Shown piece after piece: positions 46,862 to 55,686 of a DNA stretch of 64,000 bases. The notes under the pieces are model-generated. The model saw nothing but the letters and a program-made list of their open reading frames with translations, did not search any database and was not told where the DNA came from. The position numbers and the translations under genes are program-made. The stretch is from NCBI GenBank assembly GCA_038533575.1, contig JBCAYL010000001.1, positions 1-64,000 on the forward strand, given 5' to 3'. Origin of the DNA: Pseudomonadota bacterium (GTDB taxonomy: Bacteria > Pseudomonadota > Alphaproteobacteria > Rhodobacterales > Rhodobacteraceae). Within the stretch, counting starts at the first letter, position 1; every line of letters begins with the position of its first letter.

Positions 46862-48094
46862 CTAGTCGCGCGGCGCCGGCGCGCCGCCTTCGAACGCGTT
46901 GCCCTCCTCGTAGTCGCAGGGCGCTTCCTGCATCTGGAGGTGCAGGTCGCTTCCCTCGTAGGGATGGGCGCGGGCCAGCGCCTCGTCCACCTCGATCCCG
47001 AGGCCGGGGGCGTTCGGCGCGGGGATGAAGCCGCCCTCCACCCGGATCGATCCCTTGATGAGCGCGTCGTGGAAGGGCGTTTCGATCGTCTCGGCCATGA
47101 GCAGGTTGGGGATCGAGACGGCGAAGTTGACGTTTGCAGCCCATTCCACCGGCCCGGCATAGAGGTGCGGCGCCATCTGCGCGTTGTGCAGCTCGGCCAG
47201 CGCGGCGATCTTCTTGGCCTCCCAGAGGCCGCCCGCGCGCCCCAGCGCAGGTTGCAGGATCTCGGCCGCGCTCTGGCGCAGAACCTCGGCGAACTCCGCC
47301 TTCGTCGTGAGCCGCTCACCTGTGGCCACGGGCACCCGCACCGCGCGCGCGACCTTGGCCATCTCGCCCACGGCATCGGGCGGGATCGGCTCCTCGAACC
47401 AGAGCGGCGCGTAGGGCTCGAGCGCCTGGCCCAGCCGGATGGCACCGGCGGTCGTGAACTGTCCGTGGGTGCCGAAGAGCAGGTCGGCCCGGTCGCCCAC
47501 CACCTCCCGGATCGCCTTGCAGAAGGCCACCGACATGGAGATATCGCGCATCCCCGGCATATGCCCGCCACGGAGCGTGTAGGGCCCCGCCGGGTCGAAT
47601 TTCACCGCCGTGTAGCCAGCATCACAGGCCGCCAGCGCCGCCTCGGCGGCCATCTCGGGCGAGGTCCAGAAGTCCGCGAGGGAGTGCGAGGGCAGGGGAT
47701 ATAGATAGGTATAGGCCCGCACCCGCTCGTTCATCTTCCCGCCCAGAAGCTTCCAGACCGGCACGCCGCGCGCCTTGCCGAGAATATCCCAGCACGCGAT
47801 CTCGAGCCCCGAGAACGCGCCCATGACCGTGAGGTCGGGCCGCTGCGTGAAGCCCGAGGAATAGGCACGGCGAAACATGAGCTCGATATTCGCCGGGTCC
47901 TCTCCCGCCATGTGCCGCTCGAAGACATCGCGGATGACCGCCTCCATGGCGCGAGGCCCCACGGAAGAGGCGTAGCATTCGCCCCAGCCCACGATGCCGT
48001 CACTGGTGGTCACCTTCACGAGGATCCAGTACCGCCCGCCCCAGCCCGGCGCGGGCGGCGCGGTAATGATGACATCGAGCTCCTGCAATCTCAT
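46862..48094 (-). CDS. Enolase-superfamily (MR/MLE) sugar-acid dehydratase-like enzyme
   Basis: A 410-residue mandelate racemase/muconate lactonizing-type enzyme. The capping domain (RYWILVKVTTSDGIVGWGEC) and barrel motifs are seen: GYTAVKFDPAG (catalytic lysine region), LLFGTHGQF, PLWFEEPIPPD and PVATGERLTTK. The third metal ligand position, usually Asp/Asn before the histidine, reads G-T-H-G here. Reaction and substrate are not determined; a sugar-acid dehydratase is likely given the neighbouring dehydrogenase and transporter. It starts at 48094, 52 bases after the ADH stop. Confidence 0.85.
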   Translation of the reverse strand: MRLQELDVIITAPPAPGWGGRYWILVKVTTSDGIVGWGECYASSVGPRAMEAVIRDVFERHMAGEDPANIELMFRRAYSSGFTQRPDLTVMGAFSGLEIACWDILGKARGVPVWKLLGGKMNERVRAYTYLYPLPSHSLADFWTSPEMAAEAALAACDAGYTAVKFDPAGPYTLRGGHMPGMRDISMSVAFCKAIREVVGDRADLLFGTHGQFTTAGAIRLGQALEPYAPLWFEEPIPPDAVGEMAKVARAVRVPVATGERLTTKAEFAEVLRQSAAEILQPALGRAGGLWEAKKIAALAELHNAQMAPHLYAGPVEWAANVNFAVSIPNLLMAETIETPFHDALIKGSIRVEGGFIPAPNAPGLGIEVDEALARAHPYEGSDLHLQMQEAPCDYEEGNAFEGGAPAPRD

Positions 48095-48146
48095 GGCTTC
48101 ATCTTTCCAGAAATACCTCGGGGATGAGGGGGCTGGCCCCACGATC

Positions 48147-49232
48147 TCAGAACACGATCACGTTCCGCTTGGCCGCGCCGGATTTCGTATCCGCGATGGC
48201 CTCGTTGATGTCTTCGAGCCTCCAACGCCCGGAGATCAGCTCATCGAGCTTGAGCCGCCCCTGCGCGTAGAGATCGACCATCCAGGGGATATCCCGCTGG
48301 ATCACCACATCTCCCATCTTTGACCCCACCATGCCCTGGCCGGTGGCGGCGAGGATCACCGGCTCGTAGGCCGACGTCTGGCCCGTATGCGGCATGCCCA
48401 CAAGGATCACCCGCCCGCCCGAGGCGAGGTAGCGGGGCGCCTGGTCGTAGGCCGGGATCGCCCCCACGGTGACGATGACCGCATCAGCCCCGCGCCCCAT
48501 GGCCGCGATGGCCGCGCGCCAAGGCTTGGCTTCGGTGGCGAGGACGCCGTCGGTGGCGCCGAAATCCCGGGCGATGGCGAGCTTCTCTTCGCTCATGTCC
48601 ACGGCCAGAATGCGCCGCGCACCGGCGATACGCGCACCCTGGATGGCATTGAGGCCCACGCCGCCCGCCCCGATCACGACCACGTCCTGCCCCGCGCGGA
48701 GGCCTGCCGCGTTCACCACCGCGCCCACGCCGGTGATCACGCCGCAGGCGATGAGCGAGGCCGCCTCCATGGACATGTCGGCCGTAAACTTCACCACCTG
48801 GCTCTGGTCCACGACGACCTTTTCCGCGAAGGCCCCGCTGTTCATGGCTTGCAAGACGGGCGCGCCATCCGGTGTGGAGAGGGGGCCGTTAGCGAAGGTG
48901 TCGACACCCGTCTCGCAGATGACCGGGCGACCGGACGCGCAGGACGGGCAGGTGCCGCAGGACCGGATGAGCGTGACGATCACCGTGTCTCCCTTGCGAA
49001 AGCCGCGCACGCCCTCGCCCACATCCGTCACCGTGCCCGCGGCCTCGTGGCCATAGACGGCCGGGAGCGTCCCGCCCCAGGCGCCCTCGGCATAGGAAAT
49101 GTCGGAATGGCAAATCGCGCAGGCCCCGAGCGTCACTTCCACCTCGCCCGCCCGGGGCGCGGCGAGCTCCAGCTCCTCGATGACGAGCGGCGCGCCGAAT
49201 TGGCGCGCGACCGCGGCCTTGATCCGCCCCAT
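48147..49232 (-). CDS. Zinc-dependent alcohol dehydrogenase
   Basis: A 361-residue medium-chain dehydrogenase. Catalytic zinc ligands are in GACAICHSDISY (Cys), GHEAAG (His-Glu) and a later cysteine; the structural zinc site is CGTCPSCASGRPVIC, and the NAD(P)-binding loop is VIGAGGVGLNAIQGA near residue 185. The sequence resembles the class III/aryl-alcohol branch. Substrate unknown; proximity to the enolase-superfamily enzyme suggests a sugar-acid or alcohol catabolic step. Confidence 0.92.
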   Translation of the reverse strand: MGRIKAAVARQFGAPLVIEELELAAPRAGEVEVTLGACAICHSDISYAEGAWGGTLPAVYGHEAAGTVTDVGEGVRGFRKGDTVIVTLIRSCGTCPSCASGRPVICETGVDTFANGPLSTPDGAPVLQAMNSGAFAEKVVVDQSQVVKFTADMSMEAASLIACGVITGVGAVVNAAGLRAGQDVVVIGAGGVGLNAIQGARIAGARRILAVDMSEEKLAIARDFGATDGVLATEAKPWRAAIAAMGRGADAVIVTVGAIPAYDQAPRYLASGGRVILVGMPHTGQTSAYEPVILAATGQGMVGSKMGDVVIQRDIPWMVDLYAQGRLKLDELISGRWRLEDINEAIADTKSGAAKRNVIVF

Positions 49233-49302
49233 GGCTCTCTCCCTTGCCAGCCCGTTTGTCGCTACCCTCTACGGGCGACGGCAAAGAGCAAGTCCCTTTG
49301 CG

Positions 49303-50529
49303 TCATGCGGTGGCATCGCTACGCCGTTTGCGCGTCACGAAGACGAGGAGGCAAACGAAGACGAGGGCCGAGCTGAGCAGGAAGGGCGCGCCGGGCAGGT
49401 AGGTCCCGCCCTCGCGCGTGAAGAGGAAGAAGAGCTGCGTCATGACGAGCGGCGAGATGATGAGCGCCAGCGCCTTGGCCGAGGTGATGACCCCCTGCAA
49501 TTCCCCCTGCTGGTTGTCGGCCGCCCGACGGCTCATGAGCCCTTGGAGCGCCGGTGTCACCACCGCGCCGAGCGCCGAGATCGGCGTGAGCGCCAGCACA
49601 ACCCAGCCATTGGTGATGAACCCGAGCAGGATGAAGATGAAGACATTGAAAATGCAGCCGTAAAGGATCGTCCCCCGCTCGCCCAGCCGGGGCATGACAA
49701 AGCGGATGAGCACGCCCTGCACCAGCGCCATGGAGATGCCGAAACAGCCCAGCGACAGGCCCACCATGCCCTCCGACCAGCCGAACCGCTCCTGTGTGAA
49801 ATAGGCCCAGACCGTCGGATAGACGATGAAGGCGAACTCGTAGACGAACGCGATGAGGAGGAGCCGCTGCACATCCTCGAGCTTGGCCACCGATTTGAGC
49901 GCGCCGAACGGGTTGGCGCGGCGGAGCTCGAAGGGCCGGCGGATGCGGTCGTCCACCGTCTCGGGCAGCACGAAATAGCCGAAGACGAGGTTGAGCGCCG
50001 CGAGCGCTGCGGCGGCAAAGAACGGCATCCGCGGGCCAAGCTCCCCCAGAAGCCCGCCGATGATGGGCCCGAGCACGAAGCCGATCCCGAAGGAGGCGCC
50101 GATCAGCCCGAAATTCGCGGCTTTCTTCTCCGGCGGGGAGATGTCGGCGATGAAGGCCGCGGCCGTCGATTGCGTGGAGGTGGCGATGCCTCCGATGATC
50201 CGCGTCAAGAGCAGCAGCCACATGGCATGCGCCATGCCCATGATCACGAAATCCACCGCCACGATGGCGAGCGAGCCGAGCAGGATCGGCCGCCGCCCGT
50301 AGCGGTCCGAAAGCGATCCGACGATGGGCCCGAAGAGAAACTGCATGCCGGCAAAAAGCGTCGTCATGATCCCGCCCCAGATCGCCGCCTGGCCGAGATC
50401 GGCGCCGGTGATGTCGCGGATGAGCGCGGGCAGCACCGGCAGGATGAGCCCGATCCCCATCGCGTCGATTGTGAGCGTGATGATGATGAAGGTGAGCGCC
50501 AGGCGCGGGTTGCGGACGGTCTTGGCCAT
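49303..50529 (-). CDS. MFS transporter, TCR/Tet family
   Basis: A 408-residue 12-helix MFS protein. The family motif DAMGIGLILPVLPALIRD begins helix 1, and GSLSDRYGRRPILLGSLA (loop 2-3) and FGLIGASFGIGFVLGPIIGGLLGE follow, as in TetA-like drug/H+ antiporters. It has all twelve helices. The substrate may be a drug or a metabolite; the nearby TetR gene has operators elsewhere, so there is no sign of tetracycline-type regulation. It lies 70 bases upstream of the ADH gene on the same strand. Confidence 0.9.
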   Translation of the reverse strand: MAKTVRNPRLALTFIIITLTIDAMGIGLILPVLPALIRDITGADLGQAAIWGGIMTTLFAGMQFLFGPIVGSLSDRYGRRPILLGSLAIVAVDFVIMGMAHAMWLLLLTRIIGGIATSTQSTAAAFIADISPPEKKAANFGLIGASFGIGFVLGPIIGGLLGELGPRMPFFAAAALAALNLVFGYFVLPETVDDRIRRPFELRRANPFGALKSVAKLEDVQRLLLIAFVYEFAFIVYPTVWAYFTQERFGWSEGMVGLSLGCFGISMALVQGVLIRFVMPRLGERGTILYGCIFNVFIFILLGFITNGWVVLALTPISALGAVVTPALQGLMSRRAADNQQGELQGVITSAKALALIISPLVMTQLFFLFTREGGTYLPGAPFLLSSALVFVCLLVFVTRKRRSDATA

Positions 50530-50633
50530 GGTGCCCCTTTTCAGAGGTCAGCCTTAGCTGCTGAACTGCGTGGTTCAAAGCGAATTCGCGTGGGACGGAG
50601 CTTTGCGGGCGGGGCCGCGCGGCGCGTGCCTTG

Positions 50634-51434
50634 TCAGCCCGCCCTCGGCAGAGACCCCGAGGACGCGAGAAATTCCGTGATGAGCGCGGCGTAGCCCTGC
50701 GGGTCCTCCACGCAGGGCAGGTGGCCCGTGCCGCGCAGGATCTCGAAGCGCGCGCCCTCGATGAGCTCGACGGTCTCGCGCACGAGGTCGGGCGGGGTGG
50801 AGCCGTCCTCGCTTCCCGCGATCCCGAGCGTGGGCAGGCGGAGTGCGGCGGTGGGCGTGTAGAAGTCCGTGCCCGCGATGGCCTCGGAGCAGCCGATATA
50901 GCCGTCGACCGGGCACGCGCGGAGCATGTTTTCCCAGAGCGCGATCTCATCGCCAGCTTGGAAGCGTTTCGAAAACCAGCGCTCCATCGTCGGGGCCACT
51001 ACGGCGTCCATGCCGCCCGCGCGGATCGCCTCGATCCGGCCCTGCCAGATCTCGCGCGTGCCGATCTTGGCCGCGGTATTGGAGAGCACGAGGGCGCTGA
51101 TCAGGTCGGGCCGCTTCGCTGCGAGCCCCTGGGCGATCATGCCGCCGATGGAAAGCCCGACGAAGGTGCAGTCTCGTACGCCCAGCCCGTCGAGCAGCGC
51201 CTCCACATCGCGGATGAGCGCGCCCATCGTGTAAGGCGCCTCCGGCACGTCGCTGAGCCCATGGCCGCGCTTGTCGTAGCGAACAATGCGCAGACCGACC
51301 GGCAAACGGGGCACCAGCGCATCCCAAAGCCTAAGATCGGTGCCGAGCGAATTGGCAAATACGATCGGAGCGCCGTCCGGGTCGCCATCCTCGCGGTAAT
51401 GCAGACGCACATCGCCGGTATCGAAGATCTTCAA
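50634..51434 (-). CDS. pcaD: 3-oxoadipate enol-lactonase-like hydrolase
   Basis: A 266-residue alpha/beta hydrolase resembling PcaD, which opens 3-oxoadipate enol-lactone in the beta-ketoadipate pathway. Seen: IVFANSLGTDLRLWD, IVRYDKRGHGLSD, nucleophile elbow GLSIGG near residue 94 and GTGHLPCVEDP with the catalytic histidine. The TTG start at 51434 overlaps the preceding gene's stop (TTGA) by four bases, matching the ATGA pattern of this operon. No other pca genes are nearby, so a different lactone or ester is possible. Last gene of a five-gene coupled set. Confidence 0.82.
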   Translation of the reverse strand: MKIFDTGDVRLHYREDGDPDGAPIVFANSLGTDLRLWDALVPRLPVGLRIVRYDKRGHGLSDVPEAPYTMGALIRDVEALLDGLGVRDCTFVGLSIGGMIAQGLAAKRPDLISALVLSNTAAKIGTREIWQGRIEAIRAGGMDAVVAPTMERWFSKRFQAGDEIALWENMLRACPVDGYIGCSEAIAGTDFYTPTAALRLPTLGIAGSEDGSTPPDLVRETVELIEGARFEILRGTGHLPCVEDPQGYAALITEFLASSGSLPRAG

Positions 51435-52606
51435 GGCGTCAGCCTCATATGCGCGATGATCTGTCCGTGGTCGGAGGCAAGCTTGTTGTAGGGTGCCTCG
51501 GGATGGGCCCCATCTGTGAGGTGATCGTTGAGCACGCTGAAATACTCCATCTGCCCCAACGAGCTGCCATGTCCCGGCAGGAAATGGCGGGACATCAGAA
51601 TCTGGTCGATGCTCTCGAAAGTCCCGCCGAAGGACGTCGTGAAGACCATGTCGCGCAGCGACTTGGCCACGAAGAGCTTTTCTGCCGAATGGAGGCGCAC
51701 CGCCTCCATCTGCGTGCGAATGAGCGTGTCCTCCTCGTCGGTGTAGCGATCCGAGCGATGCTCTGCGTCGTGGCGCCGGATCCAGGCGTAGTTCTTGAAG
51801 GGTGCCTCTCCGCTGATGATCTCTGAACTGACGGCATGCTCCCCGTCGTTGAAATCGCCGAGCACCATGACGGGCTCTCCGGCTTCGAGGCTCTTGAGCA
51901 CCTCGCGGCGCAGAACCCAGGCTTCTGCCATTCGGCGCAGGGCCGAGCGCAGCGCGCCCAGCGCGCGGCCGGCCGCGTCGTAGTTCACAAGATCCCGTTC
52001 GGCCCCGCCGGGCATGAACTCGCCGAGCTTCGACTTCAGGTGGCAATTGAAGACCGTGATGACCGTCCCGCCCACATCCACGCGAAGCTTCATGATCGGC
52101 CGGGACGTGCGGCGGATGGTGTAGCTGCCGCCGTCATCACCGCCCAGATCGGCGAAGGGGATCGTAAGCGGCGTGGCCAGTTCCTGGATCACCTCTACCT
52201 CGCCCACGAAGGGAAAGCGGGAGAGCACGGCGAGGCCGGGCCGCCGCGCGCCCGGCGCGCCATCATTTACATTCGCGGCGAAGGCGAGATGCAGCGGCTC
52301 GTAGGGCGCGAAGGCCAGCTTCCGAAAGATCGCCTTCCTCGCATAGCGCTTCGTCCGGTCAGGGACGACCGCCTCGTTCGCCGCGCGCCCGCGCGCGTTT
52401 GTCTCCGCGATCACTTCTCGCAGCGCGCTTTCCTCGAAGATCTCCTGGAAGCAGACGATATCGCTGTCCATCGACAGGAGCTGGTCGGCGAGCCAGTCTT
52501 CCTTCCACGCGTATTCCTCGGGCGTGTAGCTTTCGAAGCGGTAATACTCCTCGTCCGCGCCGATCAGGTTCTTCACGTTGAAGGAGGCGATGGAAAACTC
52601 GGTCAT
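51431..52606 (-). CDS. Endonuclease/exonuclease/phosphatase family protein
   Basis: A 391-residue EEP-fold protein. Metal and catalytic motifs: FSIASFNVKNL at residues 3-13, the glutamate in VCFQEIFEE, FNCHLKSKL, GDFNDGEHAV and a C-terminal SDHGQ. These form the DNase I-like active site. Whether it acts on DNA, RNA or phosphoester metabolites is not evident. It is coupled to its neighbours by four-base overlaps at both ends. Confidence 0.87.
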   Translation of the reverse strand: MTEFSIASFNVKNLIGADEEYYRFESYTPEEYAWKEDWLADQLLSMDSDIVCFQEIFEESALREVIAETNARGRAANEAVVPDRTKRYARKAIFRKLAFAPYEPLHLAFAANVNDGAPGARRPGLAVLSRFPFVGEVEVIQELATPLTIPFADLGGDDGGSYTIRRTSRPIMKLRVDVGGTVITVFNCHLKSKLGEFMPGGAERDLVNYDAAGRALGALRSALRRMAEAWVLRREVLKSLEAGEPVMVLGDFNDGEHAVSSEIISGEAPFKNYAWIRRHDAEHRSDRYTDEEDTLIRTQMEAVRLHSAEKLFVAKSLRDMVFTTSFGGTFESIDQILMSRHFLPGHGSSLGQMEYFSVLNDHLTDGAHPEAPYNKLASDHGQIIAHMRLTP

Positions 52607-53562
52607 AGCCTCTCCAATGCACGTTCGAAGACCGCGCGGTCCACGTTGCCGCCGGAAATCGTACAAATCACGGCGTCCCCCTCGGTCTCTTCAGGGTGAA
52701 AGAGCGCGGCGGCGAGGGCCACGGCTCCGCCCGGCTCCACGACGAGCTTGAGCCGGAAAAAGGCCAGCGCCATCGCACGCAGAGCCTCCTCATCGCTGAC
52801 GACGATGCCTGGCCCCACGAGGCGCTGTAGGATCGGAAAGGTCATCTTTCCGGGCGATGGCGTGATGATGGCGTCGCAGAGTCCGCCTGCGCTGCGGGCG
52901 TTGCGTTCGATCCGGCCCGAAACGAGGGACCTCGCCACGTCGTCATACCCCTCCGGCTCGACGGGCCGGACCCGGTGGGCGCCCTCGGTGGCGAGCGCGA
53001 TGCCAGAGGTGAAGCCGCCGCCGCCGCAGCACACGAAGATCTCGGCCCCGTCAGCGCCGGCCTCCCGCGCCTGTTCGGCGATCTCGAGGCCGCAGGTGCC
53101 TTGCCCGGCGATCACCTCGGCGGCGTCGAAGGGCGGGATCAGCGTGAGCTGTCTCTCCTCTGCGATGGTCTTGCCGATCTCTTCGCGGCTTTCGCCGTCG
53201 CGGTTGTAGAGCAAGACTTCCGCACCCAGCGCGCGTGTGTTCTCGATTTTGATCTCGGGCGCGTCGGAGGGCATGATGATCACAGCGCTGGTGCCGTGGA
53301 GCGCGGCGGCATGGGCCACGGCCTGAGCGTGGTTGCCAGAGGAATAGGCGATCACGCCGCGCGCGCGCACGTCGTCGGGGAGCGCCGAGACCGCCGACCA
53401 TCCGCCACGGAACTTGAACGAGCCCGTGTGCTGGAGGCACTCGGCCTTTACCAGAACGCGCCGCCCGGCGAATTCGTCGAGAAAGGGCGAGCTGAGCAGG
53501 GGGGTGCGCCGTACATGGCCCGCACCCCGGGCCGCGCTCGCGCGGATCATGTCGATGTTCAT
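52603..53562 (-). CDS. Threonine/serine dehydratase-like PLP enzyme
   Basis: A 319-residue fold-type II PLP enzyme of the serine/threonine dehydratase family. The Schiff-base lysine is in HTGSFKFRGG near residue 49, with the asparagine loop SSGNHAQA and the glycine-rich phosphate loop CCGGGGFTSG. No ACT domain is present, so it is the catabolic or racemase-like type. It overlaps the upstream hydrolase (ATGA) and the downstream nuclease gene. The start is ATG 53562. Confidence 0.9.
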   Translation of the reverse strand: MNIDMIRASAARGAGHVRRTPLLSSPFLDEFAGRRVLVKAECLQHTGSFKFRGGWSAVSALPDDVRARGVIAYSSGNHAQAVAHAAALHGTSAVIIMPSDAPEIKIENTRALGAEVLLYNRDGESREEIGKTIAEERQLTLIPPFDAAEVIAGQGTCGLEIAEQAREAGADGAEIFVCCGGGGFTSGIALATEGAHRVRPVEPEGYDDVARSLVSGRIERNARSAGGLCDAIITPSPGKMTFPILQRLVGPGIVVSDEEALRAMALAFFRLKLVVEPGGAVALAAALFHPEETEGDAVICTISGGNVDRAVFERALERL

Positions 53563-54377
53563 AGGGTGTCCATCCATGCCGAAAGGGCGGCGAGCGCTTC
53601 GGGCTCGTCGAGGAAGGGAACGTGTCCGCGATCCGGTACCTCCGCGCGGATCATGTCCGGGCGGCGGAGCGCCATCTCGTCGGCAGTTTCCCGGCTCAGG
53701 AGATCGGAATTCGCGCCCCTGATGAGCGCGAGCGGCAGGTCTGCCAGGGCATCGAAGATCGGCCAGAGGTCCGGTGCCGCCGCGGCCTCGTTGCCGAGCA
53801 CAGCCTCGCGCAAGGCCGGATCATAGGTGATGTCGAGCCCGTCGGGCGCCGCGCGGTAATGCAGCATGACCTCCTGCGCCCAGCGCGTCTCCGGCACATT
53901 TCGGAAGCCCGCCATGACCGCGCCGCGCTTCGAGATCGCCTCGTCGAGGGTGCGGAATGCGGGGCGGCGGCCGAGGTAATCCTTGATAACGTCGAGCCCC
54001 GTCGTCTCGATCTTGGGGCCGATATCGTTGAGCGCGACGCCGAGGAGCCGCTCCTTGGACGCAAATGCGAGGCCCATGGCGATGAGCCCGCCGCGCGACG
54101 TCCCCAAGATGGCCGCCCGCGCGATCCCCAGGTGATCGAGCAACTCGAGCGCATCTTGCCCCTCGTGCTGGATGGAATAGGTCGCCGCGCCCGACCAATC
54201 CGAACGTCCGCGCCCGCGGTAGTCCATGCGGATCAGGCGACAGGGCGGCAGGTGCGGGGCGACGTAGTCGAAATCACGGCCCGTGCGCGTGAGCCCGGCG
54301 AGGCAGAGGATCGGCCGGCCGGTGCCTTCGTCGGTGAAATGGATGCGTGCCCCGTCGGAGGCCTCGAAATGGGGCAT
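53559..54377 (-). CDS. Alpha/beta hydrolase
   Basis: A 272-residue alpha/beta hydrolase: PILCLAGLTRTGRDFD, the catalytic elbow GTSRGG near residue 102, YRGRGRSDW, and a C-terminal DRGHVPFLDEPEAL with the probable catalytic histidine. Similar proteins hydrolyse small lactones or esters. It starts one base inside the haloacid dehalogenase stop (TGATG) and is coupled to the dehydratase gene downstream. Confidence 0.87.
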   Translation of the reverse strand: MPHFEASDGARIHFTDEGTGRPILCLAGLTRTGRDFDYVAPHLPPCRLIRMDYRGRGRSDWSGAATYSIQHEGQDALELLDHLGIARAAILGTSRGGLIAMGLAFASKERLLGVALNDIGPKIETTGLDVIKDYLGRRPAFRTLDEAISKRGAVMAGFRNVPETRWAQEVMLHYRAAPDGLDITYDPALREAVLGNEAAAAPDLWPIFDALADLPLALIRGANSDLLSRETADEMALRRPDMIRAEVPDRGHVPFLDEPEALAALSAWMDTL

Positions 54378-55045
54378 CAGAGCAAGTCCGGAAGGCTGCT
54401 CAGGTCGCGCAGCACGTGCTGCGGCTTGCCGGGGAGGCGGTCCATGGGCGCACCAGCGCGGTTCACCCACACCGTGCGGAAGCCGTAGGCGGCGGCATGG
54501 GCCGCGTCCCAGCCATTCGAGCTGACGAACATGACCTCGCCCGGCGCGGTGCCGAACATCTCCCCCACCATGTCATAGACCTTGGAAGAGGGCTTGAAGA
54601 TGCCCACGTCTTCCACGCTGAGCTGCGCATCGAGGAGATCGCCCAGCCCCGCCGAGCGCGCTGCGGCCTCGAGCATCGCCGGTGAGCCATTCGAGAGGAT
54701 CCCCGTCGCGAGACCGCGCGCCTTCAGCGCCGCGAGCATGGAAGAGACCTCCGGGTAGGCCCCGAGCTCCCAGTAGAGATCGAGGAGACGCGTCCGCAGG
54801 TCTTCGCCCGCCAGCCCCGTCGCCTCCATGGCCCAGTCGAGCCCGTCCTGCGTAACCTGCCAGAAATCCGTATGCGTTCCGGCGACCGCGCGCAGCCACG
54901 TGTATTCGAGCTGTTTCGTGCGCCAATCGGCGGCGAGTTGGGGCCAGACCTCCGCGAGTTCGGGACGTTCCTCCGCGGCGGCGCGGGCAGCTGCGGATAC
55001 GTCGAAGAGGGTGCCGTAGGCGTCGAAGATGCAGGTGGTGATCAT
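54377..55045 (-). CDS. Haloacid dehalogenase, type II
   Basis: A 222-residue L-2-haloacid dehalogenase-type HAD protein. Motif I is CIFDAYGTLFD at residues 5-15 with nucleophile aspartate in FDAYGT; motif II SNGSPAML; motif III lysine in IFKPSSKVY; and the FVSSNGWDAAHAAAYGF motif typical of type II dehalogenases. It removes halide from 2-haloalkanoates in characterised members. It is the first gene of the coupled five-gene set. Confidence 0.92.
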   Translation of the reverse strand: MITTCIFDAYGTLFDVSAAARAAAEERPELAEVWPQLAADWRTKQLEYTWLRAVAGTHTDFWQVTQDGLDWAMEATGLAGEDLRTRLLDLYWELGAYPEVSSMLAALKARGLATGILSNGSPAMLEAAARSAGLGDLLDAQLSVEDVGIFKPSSKVYDMVGEMFGTAPGEVMFVSSNGWDAAHAAAYGFRTVWVNRAGAPMDRLPGKPQHVLRDLSSLPDLL

Positions 55046-55237
55046 GGCGCGACGCTGGCACAGGCCGCACGGGTTGAAAAGCCGGGATGCCTCCGGCGGA
55101 GGTACAGGGCACAAAGAAACCGGGGATGGGACGCCACTTGGACATCTCGATCTGTGGCGCCGGTTTTACCACGCGCGCGCTGCTTATTTGTGCGTCGTAC
55201 CTCGGGGAGCGCGAGGGGCTGGCCCCTCGCTCCCGGC

Positions 55238-55681
55238 CTATCCACGCGTGAAAGAGAAGCCCGTGGCGCGGGACCAATGCGGCTCTCGCTCTTCGGCCAG
55301 GTCGGAGAGACCGGTGGCGAGGTGGAGCGCCGTGGCCGCGAGGCCGAGCGCCGCGAGCCCCCAGCTCCCGATGTGGAAGTAGGCCGCCAGACCGCCAGGC
55401 GAGAGGGAGAGGGGCCACCAGAAACGCAGCCAGCGGCACAGGTGGCAGCCATCGCCCGCGAGCACGAGCCCGGCGCGGCGATGCTCCGGCGCGGGGTGCT
55501 TCTGGGTCAGCATGCGAAGCGCAAGGGTCAGGGGCGCGAGGCCGAAGGCGCCTGCGAGCCAGAGTGCCAGCGTGAGGCCCGTCCCGAGGCCCGCTTGATC
55601 GCTCAGGAAGTAGATCGGGCAGGCCACCGCCGCCGACAGACCGCCCTCGATGGTCGCCGCCTTGATGCGCGCCGCGATCAT
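55238..55681 (-). CDS. Hypothetical membrane protein downstream of fabI
   Basis: A 147-residue protein with three or four hydrophobic helices (GGLSAAVACPIYFLSD, LTLALWLAGAFGLAPLTLAL, GLAALGLAATALHLAT). Family not recognised. A cysteine pair, GDGCHLCRW, could bind metal. It starts 5 bases after the fabI stop and so may belong to the same transcript; its 3' end is 192 bases from the dehalogenase start. Confidence 0.6.
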   Translation of the reverse strand: MIAARIKAATIEGGLSAAVACPIYFLSDQAGLGTGLTLALWLAGAFGLAPLTLALRMLTQKHPAPEHRRAGLVLAGDGCHLCRWLRFWWPLSLSPGGLAAYFHIGSWGLAALGLAATALHLATGLSDLAEEREPHWSRATGFSFTRG

Positions 55682-55686
55682 CGCGG

